Shown here: piece after piece, positions 35,305 to 46,301 of the stretch
Layout of the letters: each line of letters starts with the position of its first letter
How positions within the stretch are numbered: position 1 is the first letter of the stretch
DNA from: Sciurus carolinensis
Lineage: Eukaryota > Chordata > Mammalia > Rodentia > Sciuridae
Assembly (NCBI RefSeq): GCF_902686445.1
Contig: NC_062225.1
Coordinates: 89,392,581 to 89,456,580, forward strand
DNA: 64,000 nt
Direction: 5' to 3'
The notes under the pieces: model-generated
The model's input: the letters and a program-made list of their open reading frames with translations, nothing else
Database searches by the model: none
What the model was told of the DNA's origin: nothing
Translations under genes and position numbers: made by a program

Positions 35305-37835
35305 TGTCTTCCATGAAGGAAGACAGGCTTTTAGAGTCTAGTCATCTTTTAAAGACGTGGACCCGAACGTAGCATTGATTCCGTCATCTACTGACTTGAT
35401 CTTGTAACCCTCCACTGACATTCTGTCTCTGGCTTCTTTCCATCTGTTGATGAGTGTGTGTCCGACACTGAATGAGACTCCACTTTGCAGAGAAGAATGC
35501 TGTGACCAGCCCAGCCAAACTTGCTGCTGGCAAGGAACGAAGGGGGATTAGAAAAATAAAGACTCACAAATACAGATTTTGAAGATTAGACTGGATCAGG
35601 TGGAACTCTGTTTTCTGATGGAGATGCAGATCTAAAGAGTTATGTCAGAAATCTTTATTTATGTGTCTCATTATCAGGTTAAACACTGTGCAAGCATTAT
35701 TTGTATTCGGGAAAGTTACAGAAACTAGGACATCTATTTAGCTTTTCCATGGTTACAATCCACAATTGCAATGTTAGGAGCTTTGTGTAGCTCTCAAGAA
35801 AGTCCATTGTTGAAAGTCCATTGTTAAAAGTTATTGTAACAGATAAATTAAGAAATTTTAAAAAATGTTACTGTAAAATGGGCAGGAAACAGAGAAGCAG
35901 AGTTGGTGAAACATTGTGGTTGTCTAGCATAAGAGTTCCTTCCTTCCCAGGATCTGTGTGCCTGACATCAGGTCAGAGCTGATAGGACTCTTGCACAGAG
36001 CCTCCTCATGCAGGGCACTGCCACGGCAGCTGAGCATCCTGTGTTCTTGCACAGAAACATCCCCAGCCCCAGGCATGCTGCAGCCATGTGGTCACCAGAG
36101 ACCCCTGATCTCACTACCTGCTCTCCCATCCTCCATCACTGCTCTCCACAGCAGAAAGTGAGCCTCCAGGTCTACATAGTCCCTGCTAGTGGCAGAGCTA
36201 CAGTCAGACCCAGACCTGGTCCAAGTCAGGGTGTCCTCCTCACTGAGACTCCAGACCAATGGGGAGGGTGGAAATTCAACATGGAGTGGTTCGAAATTGG
36301 AGACCTATTTTCTTTTTGTTTTATAACCTCATTCATGATGAATGAAGAATCCATGAGATAATTTCTTCATCTTTTTCAATACACACATTTTCTGAAGCAG
36401 AGAGTGCATATCCTGAATAGAGGAGTGTGGAGGTCCTCCCTGAGCAGCCTCTCAGCCCTTCTCCTGCCAAGGCTGGCCAGACTAACGGGGCTTGGTGTGT
36501 TCCTGGTGCTTTTTATTTATTTACGTGACACACACCCACACATGCCCAGCACCCATCCCTGCTGCAGTCCCGCGAAGGACCCTCGAAGGCTTGGGATGGT
36601 ACAGGCAAGGCCAAGGCTTGTCCCTCTGCTCCCTTTTGCACCAACCTGACTTTCCCACACAGTCCCAGATTGTTTGTATATTTCACCTGCTGTGGCAGAA
36701 GCAGCCTCAATCAAAAGAGCAGAAGCCCATCATAGGGACTTAGTGACGTGGAGCTGTTTGGGGTGCAGTACATTGTGGACCGTGTGGCGATCTTATTATG
36801 CCTGAGTGAACATCTCCTGGGAGCCAAGGACGCCTGCTGTGACAGTCTGTTCCGGAGGAATTAATAAATAATAGAATTGTTTCCTTTTGATGCCACAGAA
36901 CCCAGAGCCAGGTGGCGAGCTCATGACAGGCAGCACTTTTCTCCTGGAATGCTTTGGTCCCAAGCCCCAGGAGGTGATCCACCAGGGGATTGGCACCTGT
37001 CAGAATGTAGGCATGTCACTGATGAGACCATCCCTGGAGCTGGCTGCAGCCATAAGTGCCTCTGAGAGAGGAATGGACAAAAGCTGCCCAGAACAGATGT
37101 TGCTGTTGGAAGCGAGGAGACCTCGCTGGCTGCCTGGAGTGGCCAGAGCCCAGCTGGGCACAGGAGCAGGCTTCAGCCACCAGCCCTGAGCTCAGTGCCC
37201 TTGCAGGTAGCCAGGGGGCAGAGGCTGACGGATGAAAGGCTGCTCTCCAGCTGTCCCTGCGGAGGGGAGGCTGCCTGTCCAGCTGCTGAAGCTCCTCCCA
37301 CTGCCTGGCTCACAGGGAGGCTGTCCTGAGAGTCTCCTGGTAAGACAGCAGCCAAGGGAAGTGGTGGCTTCACTCAGATGGAGGCTCAGCTGACAGTGCC
37401 AGGAGCCTTCTTGGTGCCTTATTAATGACATTGGATAATGTAAAGGGAGTCATGGTCATTCTGCTGAGATGGCCTTCTAATTATTCCCCTTCGCGGCCTC
37501 CCAGGGACACCAAGAGAATTCTTCCATGTCAGCATTGACAGTCCCCCACACCCTCGGATGGCTTTGTAACGAGACGTGGCTTTTGCTTTCCCCTTGCCGC
37601 GGCACCTTCCTTATGAGATGCCGCCCTCCCGCCTAACTCGGAGCCCACACGAAGGCTGGACAGCAGAAAGGCAGGAGCGGATCCAAAGACTGTTCCCCAA
37701 AGAACGTGCCTCCTGTGCGTGTCAAAGGCTGCACGATGCCCGCGTGCAAGCCCTGCGTGGACGCTGGGCACGTCACACACGCTGGCCGCGCGCGGAGCCT
37801 CCCTCCCTGGCTGAGCCCTGCCTGTCTTCCCGCTC
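35305..37835. other. Unique non-coding stretch; GC- and CpG-richer after 37.49 kb
   Basis: No repeat or exon was recognised. 37.49-37.83 kb has more CpG dinucleotides than its surroundings, including 'ggccgcgcgcggagcc' near 37785. However, no TATA, Inr or transcript structure stands out. Confidence 0.5.
35800..35827. repeat. 14-bp tandem duplication
   Basis: The unit aagtccattgttga is present twice head to tail, with one mismatch near the end of the second copy. It is a small replication-slippage duplication in unique sequence. Confidence 0.85.
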
Positions 37836-37839
37836 CGCT

Positions 37840-38160
37840 CTCCCGACTGTGGCTGGTGCCCTGGCTTTGGGCCACCTCGCTCTCTCTCTGGCTTTTGTTG
37901 CTCTGTGCTGCTCACCTGGCCCACACCTGCCACCCCAGCTGGTCAGGCAGCTCTCGGCCCACACTCCGCCCCATGCCAGGGAGCTGCACGTGGGCCGCTC
38001 CTCCGTGACTCTGCCTGCCTGGGCCCAGCAGCCTCCCACCCGTCCTCATTGTCCGTATGAAGTCCCCGTCAGCCACAAGAATACAAGGCTTTCTTCTCAC
38101 TGCCCTCTGGGCTGCCCGAGCCTGCCCGGAGTGGCTGTGGGACCAACGAATGAATGAAGG
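37840..38160 (+). repeat. Possible L2 LINE fragment (sense)
   Basis: A pyrimidine-rich run ('ctctctctctggcttttgttgctctgtgctgctc') is followed by 'ctgccctctgggctgcc' and a terminal 'gaatgaatgaagg'. This resembles the GC-shifted 3' part of L2, whose end is 'gaatgaatgaa'. The middle is not clearly alignable by eye. Confidence 0.33.
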
Positions 38161-38240
38161 GCGGAGGAAACGAGGGAGCTGCAGGAGGTGCCAGCCTGCC
38201 ACTGTGGTCGGCGGGCCTGGCTGGCCCTCCAGGCCTTGCT

Positions 38241-38281
38241 TCTCCCTTTCCTCCTTTTCCTCCTTCTCCTTTTCCTCCTCC
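38241..38281. repeat. Pyrimidine tract (CTTTTCCTC)n
   Basis: About 41 bases are almost purely C and T (homopurine on the minus strand), in imperfect 6-9-bp units. It is low-complexity sequence. Confidence 0.85.
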
Positions 38282-38289
38282 AGTTGTTT

Positions 38290-38810
38290 CCCTTCATTTT
38301 TCCAGTTTGTTCATAGAAGCACGACCAGAGAACCTGCACTTGCCCTGTGGCCCTGCTCAGCACCTCGGGCCCCTCTGGCGTCTGGCACAGGGGTGGAGCA
38401 AGGAGGGGGCAGCCGGAGGTGGCCCGGATGGAGGGCTGAGGGCTGCCCAGGTACGGTGCTGGGCACGGTGCAGGTGTCAGCAGCTCTGGAGCCACACCTC
38501 CCACCTGGAATCTGTGTGGTGGCTGTCACCGAGGTCACCCAGGCTGTCCTTTCTTTAAGTGCAGTTTGGAGGGGCATCGCCTGTTTCGTCCATTTCCATG
38601 GCAATGGACCAGTGCTGGGGAGGGCTGCCTCCTTCGACGTTCCTCAGGCAGCTTCATCCCTTGTCAGTGCTGTTCTTTCTTAATCATTTGCTTAATAAAA
38701 ACATTTCATTTGTCAGAAATATGAATTCTTTATAAGAAAGACACACATCAGTCTAGGGTTGCCTATATTTTTCTCTAAACTTGAATAAATAAATAAAAAG
38801 CAAACTCTAG
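38290..38810. other. Unique spacer
   Basis: A GC-rich part, then an AT-rich part with a short (AAAT)n near 38783-38799 just before the Tigger-like element. No exon was recognised. Confidence 0.5.
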
Positions 38811-38814
38811 GTCA

Positions 38815-39120
38815 AGCACCACTAGTCCAAAAATCCCAAATCCAAAATGCTCCAAAATCTGAAACTTCTTGAACACAGGTGGCAAATTCCACACCTGGCC
38901 TCCTGGGATGGGCTGCATCAGAATGCAGGTGCACAGAAATACTGTGGGAAATGACCTATGGCCAGGTGTGTCGGGTATATATGGAACATAACAAATTTTG
39001 TGTTTAGACTTGGGTCACATTGGGAAAAAACTTATATGCAATTATTCCCCAAATCTAAAAAATCCAAAATCTAAACTACTTCTAGTCTTATGCATTTTGA
39101 ATGAGGGATATTCAACCTAT
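38815..39120 (+). mobile_element. Tigger-like (TcMar) non-autonomous DNA transposon
   Basis: The left end carries 'tccaaaaatcccaaatcca' and 'atgctccaaaatctgaaac'. The right end carries 'ccaaatctaaaaaatccaaa' and 'gcattttgaatgagggatattcaacct', the complement of the same terminal pattern. The central 'gtttagacttgggtcacattggg' also occurs in the long form of this family. The orientation is nominal and the subfamily is unresolved. No transposase is present. Confidence 0.7.
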
Positions 39121-39121
39121 A

Positions 39122-39300
39122 ATAGCCAACATTTGATAAATGTTGGTCATTCTTATAAGTACCTTACAGTTCACTTAATCCTCACAATGACCTTGTGGGA
39201 CAGGTCTTTTTATTTTACAGATGAGGAAACTGAGGCACAAAGAGGTTAAGCAACTTCCCTGGGGTCACTCAGTTGATGAATAGTGAAAACATGCTTTTAA
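39122..39300 (-). repeat. MIR SINE (antisense), well preserved core
   Basis: Landmarks of antisense MIR are in order: 'acttaatcctcacaatgacc', 'tgtgggacaggtct', 'ttttacagatgaggaaactgaggc', 'acaaagaggttaagcaacttccc' and 'ggtcactcagttgatgaatag'. This is the clearest MIR in the window. Its distal end merges with a local tandem duplication. Confidence 0.85.
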
Positions 39301-39352
39301 CCTGGTGGTAAATAGTTAGTAAATAGTGAGAACATGTTTTTAACCTGGCGGT
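39279..39352. repeat. 43-bp tandem duplication at the edge of the MIR
   Basis: The segment beginning 'aatagtgaaaacatgc' near 39279 and ending 'taacctggtggt' is repeated from 39322 ('aatagtgagaacatgt' to 'taacctggcggt'). There are only about three differences over 31 aligned bases. The offset is 43 bp. Confidence 0.85.
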
Positions 39353-40750
39353 CTGACCCAGCGTCTGTTCCTCACTATGTGGTCTCTCAAGAGAACACTG
39401 TATTATGCCATTTCCAAGAGAGTGACCCTGACTAAAAGTTAATTAGCGCTCTGTGGATTGAGTAAAAGATAGAAGTTGAACCTCTTTCCCTGCCCTTTGG
39501 AAAAAAATAGCTACACCCTACAGGATTTGCAAGAATCACAGAGGCTCCCTGAGGCAGCCCTAGGAGAAACTTGGTCAGCCACTTTCACAGGTCCTATGGA
39601 GGGCCTTGCTCCCTACATATGGCTCCAGGAAGGCCTTCCTTGTCTTTGGGCCCCTGGCCTTGCCTGTGAACTGTGTGCCCCGGGGCAGCATGAAAGCCGG
39701 TCGCTCCAGGGTAGCCACCAGAGACAGCAGTGAAGTGTGGACCAGCACCCAGGTGGCACTGGCAAGATGGCGGAGGCAGGGGAGATAGTGGGGTTGTGTG
39801 GGACTCTTGTAACCAGCCTCTGCACCACAGTGAGAGGTGCCAGTGCCACCCAGCTGGAGTCACCTGTTGTAACGGAAGGTCTGAGTGGCACAGGACCAGC
39901 ACTCCTGATGGGCATGAGGAGAACCTGTTCTCCAGCGTGTGTGTGATACCCTGAGGCAGGGTTATGATGGCAGCTGTGGAGAGGGGCGGGGAGAATCGGT
40001 GCTCAGTGCCCACGGCCGTCCCCACATCACGTGTCATGTGACCTGCAGGTGCTTCCCGCAGCCACTCTCTCCCAGCCCGTGAGGCGGCATCCTCAGCTTC
40101 ACCCAGGCAGGGCCCCAAGCGCAGACACCTGCAGATCCCACCTGAGCAGACCAGCTGGGCCCCGTCAGAACCAGGGTGAGAGGGAAGGTACCACAGAGCC
40201 CATGCCCCTCTCCCTGTGTCACTCCGGTGTCTGAGGCCCTTGGTGGATACTGACGAAGGCTAGAGGTGTCCCCTTCCTGTTTCGTTAGGAATCTGAGCCG
40301 TCCCCTCTCCCCAGACGCTGGAGCTGAAGAGCTTACTCTGCTGCAGAGCAATGAACTTGATTTTAACAGAGCCTATTAACTCGCCACCTCTGCTTTATAG
40401 AGAAATATGACACAATGAAAGAAAAACTAAAAACCCCAAAAGTAAATACTCTCAGCCTCCATGGCTGACTCAAAGATTTTTACAAGTGCCCTGTATTTAT
40501 AGCTGGAGAGGGAACGGAGAACCGCAGCTGCTTGCTGTTATTTCGAAGAACTTCAGGCTTCTGACCAAAATAGTCTCTGAACTTTTGAAATTCCCATTCT
40601 AATAGTCTCGAGGAGGAGTGAACCAATATCCTAGAATTTGAGATGATATTTTTAGTCTTGAAACAAATCATGTCCTACACTCACAGCGTGTGGAGCTGTG
40701 TGGGGTCAGGCAGGGCTGGTACCCAGGGAAGACTGGACAGGGGTACAATT

Positions 40751-40787
40751 AAAGAAGGAGAAGGAGAAAGAGAAGGAGAAAGAAAAG
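40751..40787. repeat. Homopurine (AAGGAG)n tract
   Basis: 37 bases consist only of A and G, in imperfect 6-bp units, with partial mirror symmetry around 40769. It is low-complexity sequence and not attached to a recognised SINE. Confidence 0.88.
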
Positions 40788-40931
40788 TCTTGAATATTTG
40801 TTAGTTAAAAAATACTCTGTTGAGTCAAGAAATAATTTACAATATGTTCGTCAAACTAAAAAGAAATAGGAAGGCTGTTTTGAAGCTTAATAAAAGTGCT
40901 TATTAAAATAGATTTGCAGACACGATGGCCC

Positions 40932-41003
40932 ATATGCATTTTGCATATCTGTGCTTTCTATATGAATATATTAAGCTCAACATGTTATATGCCATATGCA
41001 TAT
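40932..41003. promoter_or_regulatory. Cluster of ATATGCA palindromes (POU-site-like)
   Basis: ATATGCA at 40932-40938 faces its exact complement TGCATAT at 40942-40948 across 3 bases. A perfect 10-bp palindrome ATATGCATAT lies at 40994-41003. ATGCAT palindromes resemble half-sites for POU dimers. The region is AT-rich, so chance occurrence is plausible and function is inference. Confidence 0.2.
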
Positions 41004-44000
41004 ATTCTTTCCCTTATTAAAAGCAGTGCTAGTGATAGAAAATGAAGATGGTCACAGACCACTGAGTCCATCAACTGTCTCCCTCACCAGAAATTGTGGG
41101 GTCCCCTATTCTCTCCCTAGCACAGTCCCACGGTGATTCATCAGCAAGCTGCTGGTTCTCCTCTGAATGGGATTTCAAATCCACCTGTGCCTTTCCTTCC
41201 ACTGCCTGGTGTTAGTCCAGTCTGCCTTTGGCTCCTGCGTGGGTCTTTGAAGTAGCTGCAACCCCCCACTTTTCTTCCTTTCTTGATTCTCTCCAACTCA
41301 GTACTCCAGATCAGTAATTGTGATGGTTTGGCACTGGCTGGTTTTACCCTCTGTGGGTCAAATCTCTCTGGTGTCTTGCCAACCACATCTCTCCATTGCC
41401 CTGGCCTAGGTGGGGTATGGATGGAGGACACTGACCAGCCTGCTTGCCGAGGGGTGGCCTGTGATCCCAGCTAGACACTTAGGCTGACTCAGAAAGTAGG
41501 ATCTTGAGCAAGGACAGCAAGAGCTGGAGGGTTGGAAGATGAGGATCGATTCCTTCCTGTTATTTAGATGCCTAGCGTACCTTGTTTCTGTAGCCATTCT
41601 AAGAGATTTTATCATTTCAGACTTCTTCACTTTGTTGAGCCACAATTGGTTTCTTTTGCTTGTAAGTGAAAAGCCCTAAGATCCAGAGGAACCCATGCAT
41701 CCAATTTTGTTCATGGCAAGATGACTTTCAGAGGCCCTAGAAGGGCTTATATATCATTCTTCCATAAAGTGGATGTGTATTGAATGGCTTCAGACTCCAG
41801 ATTCCTTGAAAGTTTGCCCTAATATCAAGTTACTTGTTTGGTTTGTGTAACATCATCGAGGATGCTGTGTAAATCTTTGAATACGTGGAGCATTGTGTTT
41901 GTGAAGAGCAATTACGGAGGAATTAGTTCAGTAGGGTAGCATGTAGGGTACACAAGAGGCGTGGCAAAGATCTTGTTGCAGGCCATCAAATATTTGTCCC
42001 TCCAAGTGAAAGGGCATTGTGAAGTGCGCCCACACTTATAATCCCTCGTTTTCCTTTCTCTGACACATTATTTGCATAAAATTGAGAGAAGACTTTACAG
42101 GAACCAGGGCTGAGAACAAAGTGAGCCATGTCTCACTCGTTTTGCCTCTGCCAAATAATCTGTAAATTATAGTCCATTGCTGTTTTTTCATTAATTGCAC
42201 ATATTCTCTTTCATTTGGCTGCAAATTCCATCACTTTGGCCAAAAATGTGTACTTCTGCAACAGCACAAAGTAAGCACTTTGAAAGGACAGGCAGTTCAG
42301 AAAGAGTAGGTAATTATACCAAGAAAACCGAATGCAAGCAGAGAATAGAGACTGAAGATTCAATGAGAGAAAAAGATGAAATAAAATGAAGTCACCTTAC
42401 AGTGTTTTAAGCAACCAGATGGACGCAGGGCACAGGAGTCTGGGTCAGAGTGCTCGCCAGCCCTTGACCCTGTGTTCCCAGGTCAGGCTGGTGGGATTCA
42501 CCCTTTTGATTCTCTTTTCCCTGATACAGCAGAGGCATCTTCACCTCTGGGTGCAGACCTCGCAGCCACTCCATTAGCTCTGCATGGCCCATGAGCGCTG
42601 AGGGGTCACCTGCTGCGCGCGGAAGGCCTTATCGTGGGCATCGTGACTCCATCTTGTTTTCACAAGAACACTCAGTCTGAAGGGCTGGTGGATGCTCCCA
42701 GGAATCCACTGGGTCGTCTGGCAGAATTGGAGGTGAGCCTGTCTGCTTATCTGCTTGGACTCGGTGCTGCCTTCTCTTCCTTGAGAACCTTGAGAGTCAG
42801 GGCCGGGTGGCTCATGGAAGTGCCTCGGCTCACCTTCCACAGAAAGCTTTGGTTTCTTGTTCCACATCCTCTCGTTAGAACCTCAGGGTTCTCTTTCTGG
42901 GGCTGTGGGAGGGTGGAGCATTGATTGGGCTGCAAACTCGCACACTCAACATTGAAAGAGTAAACCTCACTGTGTGTAAATTATATCTTAATTATAAAAT
43001 AGAAATACCCTTTGAGAAACCAACAACGAAGATAGTCATTGCTGACCTCGTGATTGAGCACAATCATGTTCCCAGCACGAATCCAGTCCTTGCTTTCTCT
43101 CTCCTGCCCCCAAGCTGGGCTCCTTTGAAAACACAATCTTACAGGAAAAAAATTAAGATTTTTAGTTGATTAAAAAAAAAACACAAACCCTCAGATCTAT
43201 GGTCTCAGTGAGTCCTAGAGAGCAGGGCCCTTTTTTGCTTTTTTAAACCAACTATTGGAGCTGCTTAGGATTAGTAGACTGGAAATAGTGTGCAGGACAT
43301 TACTTCCCCATATTTAATCACATAATTATATGTATTTTAATGGAAAGTTAATTTGTAATTTCTAAATAATCAGCATCCGTAGGAAGAGGCTTGGGGATAG
43401 TGCAGCAGTTCCCCTGACACAGTGTCCTCTCCCCTGTGTCTCCCACTCCGTTCCAGCATCTGCCAGCACCAGGAGAGGCAGTGAAGGCAATTTTATGTTT
43501 ATATCTAACTTCTCACTCTTTTAGAAAGACCAAAGTAGAGAAAAACCAACAAGGTCTGAGCTTTTCCCATTTGCTGGATCTTTAGCTTGTGGAAAGAGGA
43601 GTGGTGAACATGGGCCCCTCCAGTGCTGCAGTTGGAACAGCTCTGCTCTACGGGGCGTTTTCCAGCGCTGCTTTCTCAGGCAAACCTGTTTTGCATCTGA
43701 CTGGCATTCACTCCTTTACCTCCGCTGAGGCCTTCCCGTGTCTCTCCAGTGTGGGTTTGGATAGGAAGATCCAAAGGGAAAGGGGGCTTAAGGTGGGGGC
43801 TGGCCTCAGATGAACAGTGGGGACTCCAGGAGAGGTCCAGCCGGGGCAGGGCTTGAGCACATGGCACCTCCCACAGGTTTGCTGTTCCGTCCTGTGGGAA
43901 CAAAGTCCTCTCATGCCAATCCTGCAGGTCTCACCTCTGTCCCGGACTTCCTGGACCTTCCTGGACAAGCCAATCGAAAGCTGTCCTTCCCAACTAAATT

Positions 44001-44019
44001 CTTATAATGCCCTAATTTT

Positions 44020-44178
44020 TCCCTCATCGAGTGCATGATGGCTTGTAACACACATGTGATGATTTTATTGTGTATCATCTGTCTTCACCCTGAAATGCAC
44101 TTTCCAGAGGGCAGGCACCCATCTTCTCTTCTGTGTCTGGTTTCTAGCGTGGCGCTTAGAAACAAACGTATGTGGATC
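44020..44178 (+). mobile_element. L2 LINE 3' end (sense)
   Basis: Sense L2 3' landmarks appear in order: 'gattttattgtgtatcatctgtc', 'cctgaaatgcactttccagagggcagg', 'tctcttctgtgtctggtttctag' and 'cgtggcgcttagaa'. These follow the L2 tail pattern (gagggcaggga ... gtatcccca ... gtgcctggcacatag). Confidence 0.62.
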
Positions 44179-44184
44179 ACATTT

Positions 44185-44770
44185 CTAGGCTAAATTTTTC
44201 TCTGAGATATGCTGGGGCTACTCCTTATTACTTGCAAGGCATATACTCACCTAAAAAAAATCAGTAAAAAGAAGCCATTCTTCTACATGCTGGGAGTGCG
44301 GCATGTCCTTACGGTCAGAAAGTGGTTCAAGGTCTGCTTTTAGGCAATTTTGTCCTGGACACTTTGGGTCCAGTATAACTGAAGGCTTCCCTGACGCACA
44401 CCTGGTGCTTCGTCCCGCGTAGGTTCCATATGGCCCTGCGTCTCAGAGAAGAGCACCGCCCTTTTTTATTTGTGTAGCTGATGTGAGGGGCCAGGGAAGG
44501 GGAGCTCTGTGCCAGCTCCCAGGGTTGTGAGTGGGATATACGAGCTGAGACATTTGGAAATGGTTCTATAGTCAGAGTTTCTGACCAACTCAAATAGTCT
44601 TCCCCTCTCCCTCCTCCAGGCTTATAGAAAGCAGCTCCAGGAGCCAGCACGCTGGGACTGCATTACTATTTCAGACTTGGTTCCTCTCAATTTTAATTAG
44701 TTCTTGACTTGGGCAGAAAATGAAAGTGTGTGAATCTCCTTTGGTTTCAGATAACACAGAAATACTGTAA
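44185..44770. other. Unique spacer, nothing recognised
   Basis: There are overlapping short open frames only, and no element was recognised. Confidence 0.5.
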
Positions 44771-44772
44771 CT

Positions 44773-44780
44773 TTAAAAAA

Positions 44781-44815
<35 letters not shown>

Positions 44816-44833
44816 GAGCGGGAGGTTAAAAAA
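44773..44833 (-). mobile_element. Tail-only retroposon insertion (poly(T) 44783-44813)
   Basis: A run of 31 T lies at 44783-44813. An 8-bp direct repeat ttaaaaaa at 44773-44780 and 44826-44833 brackets the run plus about 12 further bases. TTAAAA is the preferred L1 endonuclease target. The simplest reading is an L1-mobilised insertion on the minus strand, so severely 5'-truncated that little beyond its poly(A) tail remains. The source element cannot be identified. Confidence 0.5.
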
Positions 44834-44839
44834 ATTGTC

Positions 44840-45567
44840 TTCATTCAAATGTAATATCATGGCATCTACCTGCTAGGTTAGATGTCTATCTAGTTAAGAG
44901 GTGGATTTTAATTAAAGAACATAAAATTTAAATGGGTTGGAAAATGTCAACATGGTTTCCTATTTTGAGCCCAACACAGATGATCGAACAAGGAGGTAGA
45001 AATGAAAATTAAAGAAAAAAATTCAGAACAGATGCCAGGAAGTATTTCTTCTCCTCCTTCTTCTTTTCTTCCATGCAGAGAATCATAAATGTGTGGAACA
45101 GCTTACGAGGCGAGATAGTCCAGGCAGAAAGGGCGAGGTCATTAAGTAAACGGTTAGATTGCAAACAGACTGCAGAAACCAGGCGAGGGGGCAGACCACG
45201 TGGTCTCTCTTCCCCTGCTTGCATGTTTGGGGTAAGTTGAAATCTCTGCACCTCCCTCAACCCTTAGATTTCTAGACCGTGCAAAGAGAACTTGCAGATA
45301 TTCCAGTGTCTGTGTTTCTGCCTTGGAGTGTGAGCTCCCAGAGAGTGATCTCGGAGAGTTTCACGCTGGAACCTTCCACCTAAACGCACGTGCGCCAGGA
45401 GAAACAAGAACGAAGCGTGACAACATTAGGTTCCAAGAAAGCAAAGACACGGCAACTAAGGAACAGGCTCGGGAATAGGGTCGATGGGAAGAGGGTCTGT
45501 GCCACTACCAGTCGGAGCCAGCCGGGGAGCTGTAGCTAACGACACTGGTTTTTGTCAAGTTAAAAAG
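44840..45567. other. Unique spacer, nothing recognised
   Basis: AT-rich to mixed sequence without recognised repeat, RNA gene or exon. Confidence 0.5.
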
Positions 45568-45577
45568 AAGCGATTTG

Positions 45578-45720
45578 GGCTGGGGTTGTGGCTCAGTGGT
45601 AGAGCACTCGCCTAGCACACGTGAGGCACTGGGTTCCATCCTCAGCACCACATAAAAGTAAACAAATAAAATAAAGGCATTGTGTCCATCTACAACCAAA
45701 AAAATATTAAAAAAAAAAAA
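45578..45720 (+). mobile_element. ID SINE, squirrel type, full length with target-site duplication
   Basis: This is a tRNA-Ala-related SINE transcribed by RNA polymerase III. The A box TGGCTCAGTGG lies at 45589-45599. The B box is at 45632-45642 and reads ggttccatcct, with C in place of the expected G (ggttcga), a CpG-decay type of change that may weaken the promoter. After the ID body come 'cagcaccacataaaagtaaa', a tail extension 'ataaaggcattgtgtccatc' and an A-rich end. The flanks are aagcgatttg (45568-45577) and aagtgatttg (45721-45730), a 10-bp target-site duplication with one mismatch. Low divergence suggests a relatively young insertion. This element is the main taxonomic marker of the window. 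Confidence 0.95.
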
Positions 45721-45730
45721 AAGTGATTTG

Positions 45731-46300
45731 CTGAAAAAAACACCCACTGTATGAGATGGTTGATGGTAAGGTCGCCCTGTGCATACTGAATTTGACCTGT
45801 GTCCTCTATCGGTTGGGGAAGCCCTAAATGCCACAGACTCAGCTTTGCTCAGTAAGTGGCAAGAGTCAGCTCATGTGACTATTTCCTGCAGAGTAACCGG
45901 CACTTCCGTCACTGCTGTGGTGGCGGGGGTCTGCACAGAACGGCCGTGGACAATCTCTGGGGTCTTTCCTGTGGTCTGAGGAAAGACCAAGAGGGGCACT
46001 GAGAAGGACTGAAAGTATTTTGTTTTCATTTTTAAGAAAGAAAAAGACTTCTTCAGCTGGAGTCTCAAGTCACAAATTCCCAGCATTAAGGAGAAATTCA
46101 CAGGAACACATGCTGTGAAAACCAGCCAATTGGTGACAGCCTCAGTCTTGTTCTGAGAAGCCGCCAGTCACCGACGGTCTTGCAGTTGTAGCCTATAGCC
46201 AGGGGGTGCCCTTTCTAGGGCAGCTGTGCTCCCCACAGTGAGCCTCAGTCCAGCGACCCCAGCACAGCTGTCCTCAGGCCAAACACGGCAGGCCAGTCTC
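45731..46300. other. Unique spacer, nothing recognised
   Basis: No repeat or exon was recognised between the ID SINE and the MST LTR. Confidence 0.5.
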
Positions 46301-46301
46301 G

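Larger units (their letters stand above)
39355..44015. other. Unique non-coding stretch
   Basis: 39.5-40.35 kb is GC-rich with spurious overlapping frames. 40.36-44.0 kb is AT-rich and repeat-poor, with a purine tract at 40751-40787 and ATATGCAT-type palindromes at 40932-41003. No gene or RNA gene was recognised. Confidence 0.5.

Noticed and set aside
37576..38683. Overlapping open frames of 134-208 codons on both strands
   Set aside because: GC-rich and partly L2-like sequence; simultaneous openness in several frames points to composition, not coding.
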